From positions 5,084,001 through 5,148,000 of the forward strand of contig NZ_AP022574.1 of NCBI RefSeq assembly GCF_010729305.1: DNA of 64,000 nt, written 5' to 3'. Every line of letters begins with the position of its first letter. Position 1 is the stretch's first letter. The notes under the pieces were generated by a model. The model had not been told where the DNA came from. It was given only the letters and a program-made list of their open reading frames with translations, and did no database searches. The DNA comes from Mycolicibacterium psychrotolerans (GTDB lineage Bacteria; Actinomycetota; Actinomycetes; Mycobacteriales; Mycobacteriaceae). This document shows positions 63,416 to 64,000 of the stretch, piece after piece. The position numbers and the translations under genes are program-made.

Positions 63416-64000
63416 CCACCACACCATCCAAACTGGCCAAAGCCGTTGCACCCCTTTCGGTTCCTCCGCTGGCTGCGGATCTTGACGCCGGGTTACGGCG
63501 ACTCAAGCTGGCCGCGATCCGGCGCACCGCACCCGACGTGCTGATCACCGCGAAGACCCAACACTGGACACCCAAAGAGGTGTTGCGGACCCTGGTCGAG
63601 ACCGAGTTGGCGGCCCGGGACGCCTCCAACGTCGTCAACCGGCTCAAAGCCGCCGGCTTCCCGGTCACCAAGACACTTGAGTCGTTCGACGTGACAGTCT
63701 CCTCGATTCAACCGAAGGTCTTCGACTACCTCTCCAGTCTGGATTGGATTCGCACACAACAAAATCTGGCCATGATCGGACCCGCCGGGACGGGCAAGTC
63801 GCATACCCTGATCGGCCTCGGCGTGGCTGCCATCCATGCCGGTCACAAGGTCCGCTACTTCACCGCTGCCGATCTCGTGGAAACCCTCTACCGCGGCCTG
63901 GCCGACAACACCGTCGGCAAGATCATCGAATCCCTACTGCGGGTCGACCTGATCATCCTCGACGAGCTGGGCCTCGCCCCGCACGACGACACCGCAACCC
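63412..64000 (+). CDS. istB: IS21-family helper ATPase IstB (runs off window)
   Basis: The first 196 residues of an IstB AAA+ ATPase. The IstB N-terminal region (RLKLAAIRRTAP) is followed by Walker A GPAGTGKS at 123-130 and Walker B LIILDELG near 178-185. ATG overlaps the istA stop (ATGA). No interruption is seen within the window. Confidence 0.92.
   Translation, partial: MTTTPSKLAKAVAPLSVPPLAADLDAGLRRLKLAAIRRTAPDVLITAKTQHWTPKEVLRTLVETELAARDASNVVNRLKAAGFPVTKTLESFDVTVSSIQPKVFDYLSSLDWIRTQQNLAMIGPAGTGKSHTLIGLGVAAIHAGHKVRYFTAADLVETLYRGLADNTVGKIIESLLRVDLIILDELGLAPHDDTAT

Overview
The window is a high-GC actinobacterial chromosome segment, almost certainly from a rapidly growing Mycobacterium (Mycolicibacterium-type). 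The gene order secA1, hpf, comF, lpqB, mtrB, mtrA, tmk, sahH, alkX-rubB-rubA-alkB, manA, manB, whiB2, fbiA-fbiB, manC, wbbL, rmlD, lcp, fadE25, purE-purK, gtrA largely follows, from memory, the Rv3240c to Rv3279c stretch of M. tuberculosis. No rRNA, tRNA or CRISPR array was seen.

Layout. 1-9 kb: secA1 start, ribosome hibernation factor, ComF-like protein, a DUF559-type protein, then the mtrA-mtrB-lpqB-Rieske lipoprotein operon, and tmk. 9-18 kb: a secreted phosphodiesterase, sahH with an SAH-riboswitch-like leader, the alkane hydroxylase operon with its TetR regulator and a palindromic operator over the alkB -35 box, a short-chain dehydrogenase bracketed by inverted repeats, and an amino-acid permease. 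18-37 kb: mannose metabolism (manA, manB, manC), rhamnose and arabinogalactan linker genes (wbbL, rmlD, LCP ligase), coenzyme F420 genes, whiB2, birA, an MddA-like methyltransferase and fadE25. 37-39 kb: purine genes and gtrA.

From 39.8 kb the core order is broken by accessory glycan genes. A first block (39.8-43.5 kb) has a cis-prenyltransferase homologue, an FAD oxidoreductase and a polyprenyl-phosphate sugar-1-phosphate transferase. After a few core-like small genes, a second block (46.6-61.5 kb) has gmd and fcl for GDP-fucose, a second sugar-1-phosphate transferase, a Wzb-like phosphatase, a glycosyltransferase, a CMP-sugar-synthetase-like protein with a 2-hydroxyacid dehydrogenase and an SDR, a Wzx-like flippase, a DUF115 protein and an O-acyltransferase. 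The stretch of about 51.4-57.2 kb is visibly poorer in G+C (28 of 60 bases in each of two sampled lines, against 41 of 60 in a sampled core line), which suggests horizontal acquisition.

The right end is a mobile-element zone. A complete IS3-family element sits inside the acyltransferase gene with a 3-bp target duplication, and removing it restores the frame exactly. A decayed IS21-type istA (frameshift plus in-frame stop) and an istB that runs off the window follow. Three families of small palindromic intergenic repeats, and a recurring TANNNT box 6-8 nt before start codons (leaderless transcription), are further features.
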